From: Zoogloea sp.
GTDB lineage: Bacteria > Pseudomonadota > Gammaproteobacteria > Burkholderiales > Rhodocyclaceae
DNA: 64,000 nt
Assembly (NCBI RefSeq): GCF_017302315.1
Contig: NZ_JAFLDT010000010.1
Span: 26,990-90,989 of the forward strand
Direction: 5' to 3'
This document shows, piece after piece, positions 63,749 to 64,000 of the stretch (within the stretch, counting starts at the first letter, position 1; each line of letters begins with the position of its first letter). Below the pieces are notes generated by a model, which had not been told where the DNA came from, did not search any database, and saw nothing but the letters and a program-made list of their open reading frames with translations. The position numbers and the translations under genes are program-made.

Positions 63749-64000
63749 CTACTGGGATTTGGCCACCATGAAGTCCACGACGGCCTTCACCTCGTCATCG
63801 CTCAGGGCCGGACTGCCGCCCTTGGGTGGCATGGCCCCCTTGGCACCGTTGAAACCTTCAATGGCGTGCTTGTAGAGGGTGTCGTTGCCCTGGGCAATGC
63901 GTGGTCCCCAGTCGGCCTTGTCGCCGAGCTTGGGCGCACCGGCCACGCCGGTCTGGTGGCACATGGCACAGGTCTTCTTGAAGATGTCGGCGCCCTTGCC
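63749..64000 (-). CDS. Class I cytochrome c (c5-like), 5' end cut by the window
   Basis: The frame is open to the window edge, so the start and signal peptide lie outside. The visible 83 residues contain the heme motif CAMCH with the proximal His, and AMPPKGG with the distal Met ligand, followed by the C-terminal helix SDDEVKAVVDFMVAKSQ. This matches small cytochrome c5/c555-type periplasmic electron carriers, which could feed NosZ or oxidases. Translation from an internal ATG at 63964 would split the heme motif and is rejected. Confidence 0.92.
   Translation of the reverse strand, partial: GKGADIFKKTCAMCHQTGVAGAPKLGDKADWGPRIAQGNDTLYKHAIEGFNGAKGAMPPKGGSPALSDDEVKAVVDFMVAKSQ

Noticed and set aside
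63749-63964. A complete 71-residue protein starting at an internal ATG in the cytochrome gene
   Set aside because: The start would cut the CAMCH heme motif; the frame continues to the window edge, so the gene is truncated.

Overview
The window reads as a chromosomal segment of a high-GC Betaproteobacterium, most likely of the Rhodocyclales (Azospira / Dechloromonas / Thauera / Azoarcus type). This is inferred from housekeeping synteny (secB-gpsA, bioB-bioC, aat-bpt, rnfABCDGE-nth, serS-rarA-lolA-ftsK) combined with a denitrification-type nos cluster; no rRNA gene is present to confirm it. Genes are dense, often joined by ATGA start/stop overlaps, and cover both strands. No CRISPR array or intact insertion sequence was seen.

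Layout. 1-4.5 kb: truncated chemoreceptor, glyA, nrdR, ribD. 4.6-7.3 kb: a coupled trio of exported beta-propeller protein, exported polysaccharide deacetylase and membrane fatty acid hydroxylase-like protein. 7.3-10 kb (minus): moeB, an unknown 150-residue protein, ctpA. 10.2-13.1 kb: ArsR regulator, rhodanese, glutaredoxin, secB, SH3-like protein, gpsA. 13.2-14.4 kb (minus): trmL, comF. 14.4-18.9 kb: bioB, bioC, HAD nucleotidase, aroG-type DAHP synthase, serB. 19.2-22.8 kb: NlpC/P60 protein, aat, bpt, an exported protein of unknown function, pyrD. 22.9-30.8 kb: rnfABCDGE, nth, a DUF1841 gene, hflX. 30.9-35.6 kb (minus): a four-gene MacAB-type tripartite efflux operon, followed upstream by a gene-poor stretch with a possible group II intron scar. 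36.2-39.8 kb (minus): a membrane-stress operon of a possible RHH protein, PspA, YqiJ and YqiK/flotillin, with a readable promoter. 40.2-47.8 kb (minus mainly): tRNA-Ser(CGA), AhpD-like protein, serS, rarA, lolA, ftsK, a CRP-type regulator. 48-50 kb: trxB and an Smr protein. 50.3-60.9 kb: the nos region. 61-63.6 kb (minus): a three-gene cell-wall-related module. 63.7-64 kb: a truncated cytochrome c.

How the genes fit together. The nos region supplies nitrous oxide respiration: Tat-exported NosZ, the membrane flavin/iron-sulfur protein NosR, the NosDFY copper/sulfur-site maturation ABC system, and two NosL-type copper chaperones separated by two small unknown genes. An FNR-type box placed exactly at -41.5 relative to a predicted start site precedes nosZ, which suggests oxygen or NO control. 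Rnf provides ion-coupled electron transfer to ferredoxin. The PspA-YqiJ-YqiK operon and the MacAB-like pump point to envelope-stress handling.

The least explained parts are the genes inserted in and behind the nos cluster, the PspA-flotillin operon with its first-gene protein, the cell-wall module at 61-63.6 kb, a 121-nt palindromic element after hflX, and an Smr protein carrying a motif three times at an exact 54-residue period.
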